A DNA stretch of 64,000 nt from contig NC_088347.1 in assembly GCF_036884655.1 (NCBI RefSeq), positions 10,222,001 to 10,286,000 on the forward strand, given 5' to 3'. The position numbers and the translations under genes are program-made. The stretch's first letter is position 1. The number at the start of each line of letters is the position of its first letter. Source of the DNA: Musa acuminata AAA Group. Lineage: Eukaryota > Streptophyta > Magnoliopsida > Zingiberales > Musaceae. A model generated the notes under the pieces. That model ran no database searches and had not been told where the DNA came from. It worked only from the letters and a program-made list of their open reading frames with translations. Below, in pieces: positions 1 to 9,937 of the stretch.

Positions 1-147
1 AAACAGCTATTAAGGACCTTCATTGAGGGCTTGAAGCCGGAGATCCGAGGAGAAGTTAAAGCACGACAACCGTATACGCTTATGGCAGCCATCTCTTTCG
101 CACGACATCAAGAGGAGGAATTGAACCATGAAGCTCGGAGGACTAGG
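1..147 (+). pseudogene. Ty3/gypsy gag fragment (capsid C-terminus)
   Basis: Frame 1 is open from the window edge to a stop at 148-150. It reads as the end of a gypsy Gag capsid region, with a GLKPEIRGEVKA stretch followed by ISFARHQEEE. A similar but diverged stretch recurs in the gag at 46150-46260. The upstream part lies outside the window. It stops where a minus-strand gypsy LTR begins at 148, so the gag was probably interrupted by that insertion. Not functional as seen. Confidence 0.75.
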
Positions 148-585
148 TGTTAGAACCATTGCAGATTCTAAACTTGGGGTTGATCTCTTTAGGTGATCGG
201 CCTCCTTGGAACTCTATAGGGGTTCCTCCCTCCAAGTTGCTGCTCAGAGGCTATAGAAAATATTCATCTATTGCTTAATAAAAGAGAAAGAATACATGGC
301 TATTTATAGGGCTTCTAAATCCTAACTCCTAATAGGACTCCTACTTAAGACACTTACTTCTAACCAACTCATAATATGACTCCTACTCAAGACTCCTATT
401 CCCTTACAACTCCTAATTCTTCTCTAAGAAAAATCCTCCTACATAAATGCCCCTCTCAATTAGGACTCTCTTAGCTAGAGTCCTAACAGAATGTCACTCT
501 CAATTAGGACTCTCCTGGCTAGAGTCCTAACAGTTTTACATGAATGTCCATCTCAATTAGGACTCTCCAAGCTAGAGTCCTAACA
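148..585 (-). repeat. Gypsy A 3' LTR (438 bp)
   Basis: The block has TGTTAG...CTAACA ends and lies beside a purine-rich tract on the minus strand (complement of 586-598), as expected for the 3' LTR of the minus-strand gypsy element at 600-3568. Read on the minus strand it holds a TATA-like ctataaatagcc (complement near 300-311). A diverged copy in the opposite orientation is at 33028-33614. The 5' partner LTR is not found adjacent. Confidence 0.75.
454..585. repeat. Three 35-bp repeats with internal stem
   Basis: Three copies (454-488, 498-532, 551-585) share tctcaattaggactctc followed by agagtcctaaca. Each copy can pair aggactct with agagtcct, giving a short hairpin. They sit in the U3 start of the gypsy A LTR and may be promoter repeats; that role is inferred. 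Confidence 0.75.
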
Positions 586-599
586 GACCCACCCTCTTC

Positions 600-1079
600 A
601 AATCAGCCTTGTCCTTGAGGCTGATGATTCGTGAATTCTGGGAATTTGATCTTCAAGTCGTCATAGTTTTCCCAAGTGGCATCTTCTATTGGTAGGTTCA
701 CCCACTATATTAGCACTTCGTTAGTGGGACGTCATTGTCGAGTCATGATCCGTCGATCAATAATGGCACTTGACTGGGTCTGGAGTTCTCTTTGGGTAGT
801 TATATTTGGTGGGTGGCTTTGGGCTGTCTCCAAGCACCTATTTAAAACTTCCGTCCGGCTGTTGGTTTGTGGGTGATATGTCGTACTCCTTTTCAATTTA
901 GTACCTTGCATATGGAATAACTTTGTCCAAAATCTACTCTTAAAGATGCAAGTAGAATTTGTCACAAGCACAATGCGTCCCTTATAGCATAATTCTTTTG
1001 AGTCCCGATTGTAATGAGCCACGGAGCTTGGTGCTTCCTCTAATTTTTTTTGTTTCTTACTAGTCTCTGAATCTTCCTG
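600..1079 (-). pseudogene. Gypsy A integrase and chromodomain-like remnant
   Basis: On the minus strand the piece at about 1022-860 carries an integrase-type stretch (TTYHPQTNSRTEVLNRCLET). A terminal stretch near 700-605 (NLPIEDATWENYDDLK, KFPEF) resembles the chromodomain-type tail of plant gypsy elements. The zinc-binding part of integrase and the segment carrying the first catalytic acidic residues are missing between the RNase H end and this piece, and a second deletion follows RCLET. Stops interrupt the tail. Dead by deletion. Confidence 0.75.
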
Positions 1080-2196
1080 TCATTCCATCTTAATATCTTC
1101 AAGGAAGTCGCTGGTTGGAAGTAAAACGACCGAAAATTTAGCTTGCTCAAGTCGCTGCGAAAGCGCATCTGCAACAATATTCTCTTTCCACCATTTGTAA
1201 GTTATTTCATAATCAAATTCAAGAAGTTTTGTTACCCATTTTTGCTGCTCGGGGGAAGATATCTTCTGCTCCAAGAGATATTTTAAGCTTTTATGGTCGG
1301 TCTTGATTTGAAAGTATCGCCTGATCAAGTACGATCTCCACCTCGTTGCTGCGTGCACAATAGCGAGCATTTCCTTATAATATGTTAACATGTTTTGATA
1401 GGGGGGAGATAATGTCATGCTAATGTATGTGAGTGGTCGATCATCTTGCATGAGAACGTCTCCCATTTTGTCTCCAGATGCATCGGCCTTAATGATGAAA
1501 GGTTTGTTGAAATCTAGTAGCGCTAGCACCGGCGTCGTCGTTTTGGCTGCCTTAAGTTTGTCGAAGGCAGTGGAGGCTTTGTCCGACCATTGGAAGACAT
1601 TTTTTTCTAGTAAGGAAGTAAGTGGTGCACTGATCTTTCCATAGTTTTTCACGAACTTACGGTAGTAGCCTGTTAAACCCAAAAAGCCATGTAGCAATTT
1701 TATGTTCCTCGGGGTAGGCCAGTTATGCATTGCTTCAATTTTGAAGGGGTCCACCATCACACCTTCCTCTGATATGATATGCCCAAGATATTTCACCTTT
1801 TGTTGAAGAAAGTAAAAATTTATAGTGGCCGTATGTGTTCGAAAGGCGATTTTCGGTATGACTTCTTCATACACTCGTATTTGATAATACCCAGATCGAA
1901 GGTCCAGCTTTGTGAAGATTTGTGCACCCTTTCATCTAACAATTCATCTGCTATTGGAATAAGGTATTTGTTCTTGATGGTTATGCCATTGAGAGCTCGG
2001 TAATCAACGCATATTCGCCATGTTCCGTCCTTCTTGTGTACAAGTAGCACCGGTGAAAAATAAAGGTTGCAACTTGACCGAATTACTCCTGTTTCAAGCA
2101 TCTCTTTTAAAATCCTTTCTATCTCATCATTCTGGAGATGTGGATACCGATATGGCTGAGTATATACTGGAGATTTGACTGAAAAAATCATTATGT
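1080..2196 (-). pseudogene. Gypsy A reverse transcriptase and RNase H remnant
   Basis: The minus-strand reading first gives the RT N-terminus (PYRYPH, then [21 protein letters not shown] at about 2150-1990). The frame shifts near 1880-1820, then continues with YLGHIISEEGV, the RT thumb, and RNase H (IIKADASGDKMG, TDHKSLKYLLEQ, IVADALSQR). The RT palm with the catalytic YVDD box is absent: the chain jumps from FRTH to NFYFLQQKVKYLGH. It is a Ty3/gypsy pol by gene order and motifs, and catalytically dead. A LINE fragment at 2197-2725 separates it from its own protease region. Confidence 0.85.
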
Positions 2197-2725
2197 GATT
2201 TGAACTCAATAGACTACCGCAACCAAACTTGCACCAAGAACTAGACGACCTCATGCAATGTTTCTCAAGAAAAGGGCCTCTCACACAACTGGTAAAGGTT
2301 ACTTTCAGATGCGCTATTTAGTGGATGTGGAAGGAGAGATGTAACAAAATTTTTGAATGTCAACACACAAACAATGCTCAACTCTTGAAAGAGATTATTA
2401 GAGACTCAAGATCCTGTATGGAGCATAATCTCAAAACCGAGCACTTTAACCGAAGAGAAAAAGATATTTTTATCAAATTTAATTTTGCTATTAGCTAAAA
2501 ATCTTGGGAATGGTGCCAAATAATGTACCCATAAGTAGTTTTGATATAACTGGATAAACATTTTCTATGTTTACTATAATTGGGAGTTATAGTCTGTAGC
2601 ATGTATAGTCATAACTATCGTATTCGCACTCTATGAGTTACTTAGCTTTATCTATGACTTGTATAGATAAAGCTATTTATAGAAACTTTACACATAATCA
2701 ATTTACTTTTATTTACAAAAAAAAA
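2197..2725 (+). mobile_element. LINE 3' fragment, 5'-truncated, in gypsy A
   Basis: The insert starts abruptly inside the C-terminus of LINE ORF2 (gatttgaactcaatag) and runs through the family 3' UTR (gagttacttagctttatc, atttac) to a poly(A) at 2717-2725. It splits the gypsy A pol between the protease-RT linker and the RT. A frame runs through the ORF2 tail with a TGG-to-TAG change (2317-2319). No convincing target duplication is visible. Confidence 0.85.
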
Positions 2726-3568
2726 GAGTAAGAGGTAAGTTGTGCGGCTCATCAAATATATCTGAAAATTCAGCAAGCAAAGGAAATTGGTTTGGAACTT
2801 CAAATTCTATTGGCTCTCCTTTAATTTGCTGCTCAAGTTGTACCAAAAAGCCCATGCATGCATTATGCAAAACCTTCTCCATTTGTTGTGTGCAAATCAT
2901 CGTTACGTCGCCCTCACGTTTCCCATGCAGTATCACCTGTTTCTCCTTACTGTAAAATTTTATAAATAGTTGCATAAAATTCTAAGAAATATCACCTAAT
3001 GTCATCAACCATTTAATTTTGAGTATGGCCTCATGATCATCAAGAGGGAGGAGGAAGAAATCTGCAATTATCTCTTGGTCCTACAGCAACAGTTTCACCT
3101 GCGGGCACCTATGATCACACTTCAAAATCCGTCCGTTGGCGACCTTAACGACAAACCTGCTGTAATTCTCAATAGGTAAGTTCATATGGACAGCAACATT
3201 ACTATTTAGGAAGTTATTAGTGCTGCCCGTGTCGATGAGAACAGTGATCGGTTGTTGTTTGAGAAGGCCTCCAACTTTCATCGTTTGCGGGTTTGAGTAG
3301 CCAACTAGTGTATGTACCGTAACTTCAGACGGTTGTGGCTCTTCTTCTACATCTTTTTCTTTATGTTCAAGGCTCTCTTCTGAATATTCAATGACCTCTT
3401 CTTCTATCAGTTCAATCATAAGAAGTCCTCCTTTACTACAGCGATGCTCACGGCTCCACGGCTCGTCACAATGCCAACATAACCCCTTCGCATATCGCTC
3501 CCGAAGTTCTTCTCTTGTTAACCTCTTTGGTGTAGGGACTTGGTCAATAGTAGGGGGGGCTGAGGGCT
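2726..3568 (-). pseudogene. Gypsy A gag zinc finger, protease and linker remnant
   Basis: On the minus strand the 3568-3081 piece carries a Gag zinc knuckle (CWHCDEPWSREHRC), an acidic spacer and a retropepsin active site (VLIDTGSTNNFLN, coded near 3234-3205). The downstream piece 2975-2731 carries the linker with EFSDIFDEPHNLPL that precedes RT. A stop-rich gap (3080-2976) separates them. A plus-strand LINE cuts off the rest of gag at 3568. Confidence 0.85.
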
Positions 3569-5156
3569 TCATTATTTGGGTCTCCCGCTCATGTCCACAA
3601 GCATTCACAAAACCCACTGTCAGACTATCCTGCAAAAAATAAAGAATAAAATTTCTTCTTGGAAAAATAGGCTTCTATCAAAAGCAGGACGACTCGAACT
3701 CATCCGTTCGGTATTGCACTCCTACTCTTTATATTGGTGTAATGCATTTCTTCTGCCTGTTGGACTTCTCCAAGATATTGAACGGTTATTAATAAACTTC
3801 TTCTGGAATAGCATAAATGATAAGGCAATGCATATGGTAAATTGGGATAGCATTTGCAAACCGAAAGATGAAGGGGGGCTAAACTTGAGAAATACTAGAG
3901 ATTGGAATCAAGCAAACCTGGTACAACAATTGTGGGATCTTTTGCAAAATAAATGTTCCTTATGGTCACAATGGGTTTCTGCTAGGTATCTTTCAAATGA
4001 ATCAATCTGGGAAATTTCAATAAGAACATACCACTCTGCAGCTTGAAAAAGAATTTTAAAGGTAAGGAATTAGCTAATCAAACACATTTCTTATGCAATC
4101 TCTTCTGGAACTAGTACTAATATGTGGTATGATCCTTGGGTGAATGGGAAGAGTATATTTCAATTATATGGCGACAGAATACGAAAAGATCATGGGGCTC
4201 CCAAAGATTGGAAGGTTTCCGAGTTCATTGCTAACGGTACCTAGTGTCTCCCTAATCCTATTTCTCCCAAAATGTTATCACTTTGGCCGACTATCATAGC
4301 TATTCCAATTAGGAACAACTCTTCAGATATACTTATTTGGCCTCATGACAATGGCAAATTTAGTGCCACATCCGCATGGAATCAAATTAGGCAAAGAAAT
4401 AACAAGTGGGTCTTAAGCAGTTGGACATGGGATCGACCGAGATCACAAAGACATTCCTTATGTATATGGCAGACCCTTCTCAATATACTATCTACAATAG
4501 ACAATATGAAAAGAAGAGGTATCTATCATGTTAACCGATGCTCCCTTTGTATGCAACAAGAATAAATTATTGACCACCTCTATTTTTCTTGTGATTATAC
4601 AAAATGGATATGGAAGGAGATTCTCTAGCGATTTAAACTTAATAGACTACCGCAACCAAACTTGCACCAAGAACTAGACGACCTCATGCAATGTTTCTCA
4701 AGAAAAGGGCCTCTCACACAACTAGTAAAGGTTACTTTCAGATGCGCTATTTGGTGGATGTGGAAGGAGAGATGTAACAGAATTTTTGAATGTCAACACA
4801 CAAAGAATGCTCAGCTCTTGAAAGAGATTATTAGAGACTCAAGATCCTGTATGAAGCATAATCTCAAAACCGAGCACTTTAACCGAAGAGAAAAAGATAT
4901 TTTTATCAAATTTAATTTTGCTAATAGCTAAAAATCTTGGGAATAATTCCAAATAATGTACCCACAGGTAGTTTTGATATAACTGGATAAACATTTTCTA
5001 TGATGACTATAATTGGGAGTTATAGTCTACAGCATGTGTAGTCATAATTATCGCATTCGCACTCTATGAGTTACTTGGCTTTGTCTTTGACTTGTATAGA
5101 TAAAGCTATTTGTAGAAACTTTACACATAATCAATTTACTTTTACTTACCAAAAAA
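3569..5156 (+). mobile_element. LINE fragment (ORF2 C-terminal half, 3' UTR, poly(A))
   Basis: Coding similarity to the complete LINE at 40735-45497 starts at tatttgggtctcccgctca and continues past the RT thumb (3576-4046), the zf-RVT zinc-binding region (4272-4565) and the basic tail (4662-4931) to the 3' UTR. At least four nonsense changes break it: TGG to TGA at 4045, TGG to TAG near 4243, GAA to TAA at 4563 and CAG to TAG near 4626. The endonuclease and RT palm are missing by 5' truncation. Its 3' end abuts an inverted LINE/copia block. Confidence 0.85.
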
Positions 5157-6490
5157 TATCATTTGTGCCATTCCAGAAGAAGTTCACTAATAACCGTTCA
5201 ATATCTTGGAGAAGTCCAGCAGGCAGAAGAAATGCATTACACAAATATATAGAGCATGAGTGCAATACCGAACGGATGAGTTCGAGTCGTCCTGCTTTTG
5301 ATAGAAACCTATTTTTTGAAGAAGAAATTCTATTATTTATTTTTTGCAAGATAGGTTGACAATGGGTTTTGGGAATGCTTGTGGATTTGAGCGGGAGACC
5401 CAAATCAGGAACTGGCAAGCTTCCCTCACTAACCCCCAAAGTTTGTGCAATAAAGACCTTATCCTCAACGTAAGGGCTCATATATACTTTACTTTTCGCA
5501 TGATTTAACTGAAGTCCAGAAACCATACCAAAGTCATTCATAATAGTAGCCAGGTTCTTTACTGAAGTTGGTTCATTTTGGAGAAAGATAAGTAAATCAT
5601 CTGCAAATGTTATATGTGATATATGAATAGGACTAGCAATGGGTACCTTAATGCTGCCATTTAAGACTATGTGTTCCAACATACAGCTAAGTCCTTCCAT
5701 CACAATAGTAAAGAGATACGGAGAGAGTGGATCACCTTGTCAGATGCCATTCGTGCTCCCAAAAAAACCAATAGGTGAGCCATTAAAGAGTATCGAAAAC
5801 TTTGGAGTTTCCAGGCAAGATTGAATCCAATTAACCCATTTCTGTGGGAAGTTCATATCGAGGAGCATCTTATAGATAAATTTCCTATTAACTAAATCAA
5901 AGACTTTCCATAAATCAGCTTTAAAACAGATTTTTGTCCCTCTTGCTTTTGAATGCAAATCTTTGATCAAGTTATTAACAAGCAAAATGTTATGATGTAT
6001 ACTTCTTCTCCCTTTGATGAAAGCAGCTTGATTTGGGCTAATGATCTTGTGTATTACCTTTTGCATTCTATTTGCCAATACTTTGGAGATGATCTTGTAA
6101 ATAAAGTTGCATAATGATATGGGTCGATAGTCTCTAGTGAATCAGCCCCTGCATTCTTCGGAATTAAAGAAATAAAAGTGCAATTCATCTCTCTAAGAAT
6201 ATGACCTGAAGAGAAAAAATATTGGCAAGCCTTGATCACATCATTTCCAATAATAGAACAAGCAGTTTGGTAAAATTCAGTTGGAAATCCATCTGGACCT
6301 GGGTTTTTGTGCTTTGGTGACTTAAAGACAACACATACAATTTTGTCATTTGTAATTGGGGCATTGAGGATTGAAATAGCTTCCGAATAAAGTTTTCTAG
6401 TCGGCTCCACATGAATGTTATTAGGTTTCCCAGCTTGATTGAGTAAGGAATAAAAAATTGCTCTGTGAAAAATTCTTTTGTTAAAGATAT
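5157..6490 (-). pseudogene. LINE ORF2 RT segment in inverted block
   Basis: The minus-strand pieces 6535-6054, 6078-5740 and 5703-5146 give consecutive LINE RT parts: the endonuclease-RT linker, FISLIPKNAG, AAFIKGR, a damaged KADLWKVFD box, and the palm with FADDLLIF (complement near 5595-5618). It ends at NFFWNGTND on the left. Frameshifts and a TAG/TGA-type loss at 5741 break the reading frame. No poly(A) or 3' UTR is joined to it on this strand. The matching 3' tail lies in the opposite orientation at 6690-6808. Confidence 0.8.
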
Positions 6491-6690
6491 GAAAAGCTTT
6501 AGAAGTAGAAGAATAGCCAAGAAAAAATCTTTCATCGGATTTTACATCAAACTTTTCCTAAGGCTTCTTTTTAATTCAAGATAAAACATTTACAACCGAA
6601 ACTTTAAAATATGAAACGTTGGACCTTTTGTTATTCCACAATTCATAAGGAGTTTTGAAAAACAATGGCCTTACTAGAACCCTATTCATG
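6491..6690 (-). pseudogene. Copia A integrase C-terminal piece, inverted
   Basis: On the minus strand this reads as the copia integrase C-terminus (KTPYELWNN, NVSYFKVSGCKCF, GKFDVKSDERFFLGYSSTSKAF) with one internal stop. That segment normally lies just before the linker found on the plus strand at 6809-7209, so it appears to be copia A sequence turned around relative to the rest of that element. Confidence 0.75.
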
Positions 6691-6808
6691 ACATAACTAT
6701 CTCATTCACACTCTATGAGATACTTGGCTTTGTCTATGACTTGTATAGATAAAGCTATTTGTAGAAACTTTACACATAATCAATTTACTTTTACTTACCA
6801 AAAAAAAA
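6690..6808 (+). mobile_element. LINE 3' UTR tail
   Basis: The family 3' terminal sequence (cactctatgagatacttgg through tttacttttacttacc) ends in poly(A) at 6800-6807. Only the last ~115 bp are present. It follows the inverted copia/LINE block directly and is followed by plus-strand copia A. Confidence 0.85.
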
Positions 6809-7209
6809 CTTTGGTTATCAAAGTGTCTTTAATTAAGTTTCCCAATTTAAGAAAAATGAGTTTGATGATGATCTTAATTTTAATGCTTTTAATTTAAATG
6901 AACCCTCTACTATAATTAGTAGCTTGGATGCATCTTCTTCTGAAACATCCTTACCCAAGGAATGGAAGTATGTAGATACTCATCATAAGGAGCTAATCAT
7001 AGGAGACACATCAAAAGATGTTCAAACTCATTCTTCTCTTCAAAATGTTTATGCAATGCCGCTTTTTTTTCTCAAATTGAACCTAAATGCATTGACGAGA
7101 CCTTGAAAGATGATTCATAGATTATTACAATGCAAGAAGAGTTGAACCAATTTGAGAGAAACGGGGCGTGGAAGCTTGTTCCTAGGCTAAATAATCATTT
7201 AGTTATTGG
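6809..7209 (+). pseudogene. Copia A integrase-RT linker and RT start
   Basis: Plus-strand fragments include the acidic linker (NEFDDDLNFNAFNLNEPS, SSETSLPKEWKY) and the start of copia RT (QEELNQFERNGAWKLVPR). Several stops and frameshifts are present. The coding sequence is interrupted exactly between VIG and TKWVF codons by LTR element E1, and it resumes at 15952. Confidence 0.8.
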
Positions 7210-8061
7210 TGTTGAATCTCGTATTTTGATGATGAAACCACTTGATATATGTTTATGATTTAATCTGCATTTTAAGTGACGTAGGATGCTTCGATCAGGA
7301 TGAGACAATTAAAGCAGGAAAATCATGTTGTGCCGAAGGAACATGTCAGAAGATTGGACGTCGGGCCGGTGGATCGGTCGGCGTATCGACAGAAGGCTTC
7401 GGGCCGTGGACTCGGGCATCGGGCCAAGAAGAGCGGGTATTGTGCCAAGGATATCGGAGTTGCGGAGTCAACTGGCCGATTGGGCAATAGGCTGCACGAG
7501 AGGACGATGCGCCGAAGAATCGGACGAAGCGTCGAGGGACCAATGACATGTCGGACAACTTGGTTAATTGCTTAGGATTAATTGTCTCGATTGAAGTTTT
7601 GTTTAAGTGTGCAGGATTAACTACGATGAGAGTAAGACAAGCAGCAGGAGTTGCGCCGGAGTCAAGATCAGGATCACGTTGGGAGTTCGAGAGCTCGACG
7701 GAAGTTCGGACGGTCGTCGGAGGTTCAGAGAGAACAGATCCGAGAAGTCCAGAAGCTTGCCAAGCGAAGCTCGTCGGAACTCGCCAAGTGGATCGTCGCA
7801 AAGTCCAGGAGTATGCCGGATGTCCGCAGAAGGATCACCGAAGGTTGTCGGTTGATCGTCGGAAGTTGGCCGGAAACTCGCCGGAAGAAGCGATTGACGC
7901 ATCGGAGCAAAGCTGCAGAAGTTGTCTTAGAGATATTCGTAGTTAGCACGATGATTAAGCATGAAAATGGGAGGTGATCCCATTAGCTTAATCTTGGGGC
8001 AATTGGGTCCCTGAAAAGATTAAAAGTGGGTCGAATGGAGTGAGCCATTCGGACCCTGATT

Positions 8062-8312
8062 GCACCAGGAGGTGCAACCGCCCCAGCCAGGAGGTGCAAC
8101 CGCCTGGGCTGTGGGGTTGAGAGGTGCAACCGCCCCAGCCAGGAGGTGCAACCGCCTGGGCTGTGGGGTTGAGAGGTGCAACCGCCCCAGCCAGGAGGTG
8201 CAACCGCCAGGGTTGCAAGGCTGGGAGGTGCAACCGCCCCAGCCAGGAGGTGCAACCGCCAGGGTTGCAAGGCTGGGAGGTGCAACCGCTCCAGCCAAGA
8301 GGTTGCACCGCC
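8062..8312. repeat. GGTGCAACCGCC minisatellite in E1 U3
   Basis: A compound unit of about 52 bp is built from two ggtgcaaccgcc blocks, joined by ccagccagga and by either tgggctgtggggttgaga or agggttgcaaggctggga. About four units are present here and in the 3' LTR (14126-14376). The E2 LTRs hold about two. It is GC-rich in an otherwise AT-rich element. Confidence 0.9.
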
Positions 8313-8314
8313 AG

Positions 8315-8680
8315 AGCTCAAGTTCCGAGCTCTGCCAGGCGATGCAACCACCGAGCTTAGTCTTCGAGCTCTGGCAGAGTGGTGCATCAGCCTGAGCTCA
8401 GTCTCGAGCTTTGCCAGGTGATGCATTCACCAAGCTCAGTCTTCGAGCTCTGGCAGAATGGTGCATCAGCTTGAGCTCAGTTTGGAGCTCTGCCAAGTGA
8501 TGCAACCACCAAGCTCAGATTTCGAGCTCTGCCAGGTGATGCAACCACCAAGATCAGTCTTCGAGCTCTGCCAGGTGATACAACCATTGAGCTCAGTCTT
8601 CGAGCTCTGGCAGAGAGAAGCAATCGGCAGAGCTCAGTCTTCGAGCTCTGCCAGGCGGTGCCACCTCTCCAGTCGAGAGG
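8315..8680. repeat. GAGCTC-rich imperfect repeat field
   Basis: About eight imperfect units of roughly 45-50 bp carry cttcgagctctggcag or cgagctctgccaggtgatgc. Each has the palindrome GAGCTC or a near match. The same field is in the 3' LTR and both E2 LTRs, upstream of the TATA-like box, so it may be enhancer repeats (inferred). Confidence 0.8.
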
Positions 8681-8759
8681 TGCAACAGCCTGATCCCAGA
8701 ATTCTGGGATTTGATCGATTTGATCGTTTTGAGCTCGAATTTTGAATTGGGTTGGGGCC

Positions 8760-8767
8760 TATATATA
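8760..8767 (+). promoter_or_regulatory. TATA-like box, E1 5' LTR
   Basis: The box tatatata lies in ggggcctatatatacccc. The 3' LTR and both E2 LTRs have tataaata at the same place (14824-14831, 52852-52859, 59823-59830). It is the likely Pol II promoter of the element. This copy differs by one base. Confidence 0.65.
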
Positions 8768-9485
8768 CCCCACCCATTCAGCACTGAAAAGATACAGACC
8801 AATACCGAAATCTTGATCTTTTCTGTGATTCTAAGAGCTCAAAAGTGTTGTAAAGCCTTTAAGTCTCCTCCTTCTATTCTTCATGTTTTCAATTGTAAAG
8901 TGAGGAGAGAAAGGTCTGTAAAGGTTGTCTCCTAAGCCTGTCAAAAGGAGAGAAATTGTAAGAGGGAAGTTTGGCCTTCGCCCATTGAAGGAAGGCACCT
9001 AGTTGACGTCGGCAACCTCATCGGTGGAGGAAGCCAAAAGTGGAGTAGGTCAAGGCTGACCGAACCACTCTAAATCTCTGGTTTGTGTTTAATTTCGAGT
9101 ACTTTATCATTACTGCAAACCTCCCTCATCACTACTGCTCTCTGCGCTTTCACGAACAAGTTCTAAGAGCTGTTCTTCCAAATCTGCATTCAGACGTAAC
9201 TTCATATTTTCATACATTACAGCTTACGTTTACGTTTGATTCTGCAGAACTGTTTTCCGCGCTTTTACGAACGAGCTTCCTTGCAGTTTACGCTTACATT
9301 TTAATCCTATTAATAACTGCAATCTGTCCTCTACGATTTTAAGAACGAGTTTCAACATTTAGACGTAAAACTGCATTCAGACGTAAATCGGCTTTCCTCG
9401 CTCAATCATCAGATTTCAGTTCACGTTTACGTCTTGATTTCAACTGCATACTGCCTTCTGTGAGTATACAAACGAGTTTCAAAGT

Positions 9486-9735
9486 TTAGACGTAAATCTG
9501 CGTCTAGACGTAAAACTGCGTTTAGACGTAAATCTGCGTTTAGACGTAAAACTGCGTTTGGACGTAAATCTACGTTTAGACGTAAAACTGCGTTTAGACG
9601 TAAAACTGCGTTTAGACGTAAAACTGCGTTTAGACGTAAATCTGCGTTTAGACGTAAATCTGCATTTAGACGTAAATCTGAGTTTAAACGCAAAACTGCG
9701 CTTAGACGCAAAACTGCGCTTAAACGCAATCTGCA
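9486..9735. repeat. 18-bp tandem array with ACGT cores in U5
   Basis: About 14 units of tttagacgtaaaactgcg / tttagacgtaaatctgcg lie downstream of the TATA-like box. Each unit has an ACGT palindrome until the last few, which carry ACGC. Because 18 is divisible by 3, all frames stay open and give artefact ORFs. The array is repeated at 15550-15799 and in E2. Confidence 0.92.
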
Positions 9736-9889
9736 CTTAGACGCAAACTGCACTTAGATACAAACTGAGAATTTGCTTTTGCATCACAATAGTTTTTGAA
9801 CGAACGCAGCTTTTGGTTTTTAAATTATTATAAGATTTCCGCTGCACTAATTCACCCCCCCCCCTCTTAGTGCTCTCGATCCTAACAAT

Positions 9890-9901
9890 TGGTATCAGAG
9901 C
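9890..9901 (+). other. Primer-binding site, E1
   Basis: The sequence TGGTATCAGAGC starts 2 bases after the 5' LTR. It is the classic complement of the plant initiator tRNA-Met 3' end. Confidence 0.95.
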
Positions 9902-9937
9902 GGGGTATTTCTCATTTCGGATTTACACCCGAGAGAA

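Larger units (their letters stand above)
7210..9887 (+). repeat. E1 5' LTR (2678 bp)
   Basis: It begins TGTTGAATCTCG and ends GATCCTAACA. The layout is a long U3, a minisatellite (8062-8312), a GAGCTC-rich repeat field (8315-8680), a TATA-like tatatata (8760-8767), then about 1.1 kb of R/U5 with an 18-bp array (9486-9735) and a C10 run before the end. All ORFs across it are by-products of repeats; they occur on both strands and recur in the 3' LTR. Confidence 0.95.

Noticed and set aside
676..876. Small plus-strand ORF at 676-876
   Set aside because: It is the antisense shadow of the gypsy A integrase/chromodomain remnant.
7242..8745. Clusters of 60-150-aa ORFs in the E1 and E2 LTRs
   Set aside because: They repeat identically in every LTR copy, overlap in all frames, and come from LTR repeats rather than genes.
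9486..9735. Possible CRISPR-like array
   Set aside because: No unique spacers; units are contiguous 18-mers, in a eukaryotic LTR.
9427..9753. Repetitive 'LRLNAV / FRRKTA' proteins
   Set aside because: The 18-bp repeat leaves frames open by length alone; the array is in an untranslated leader.
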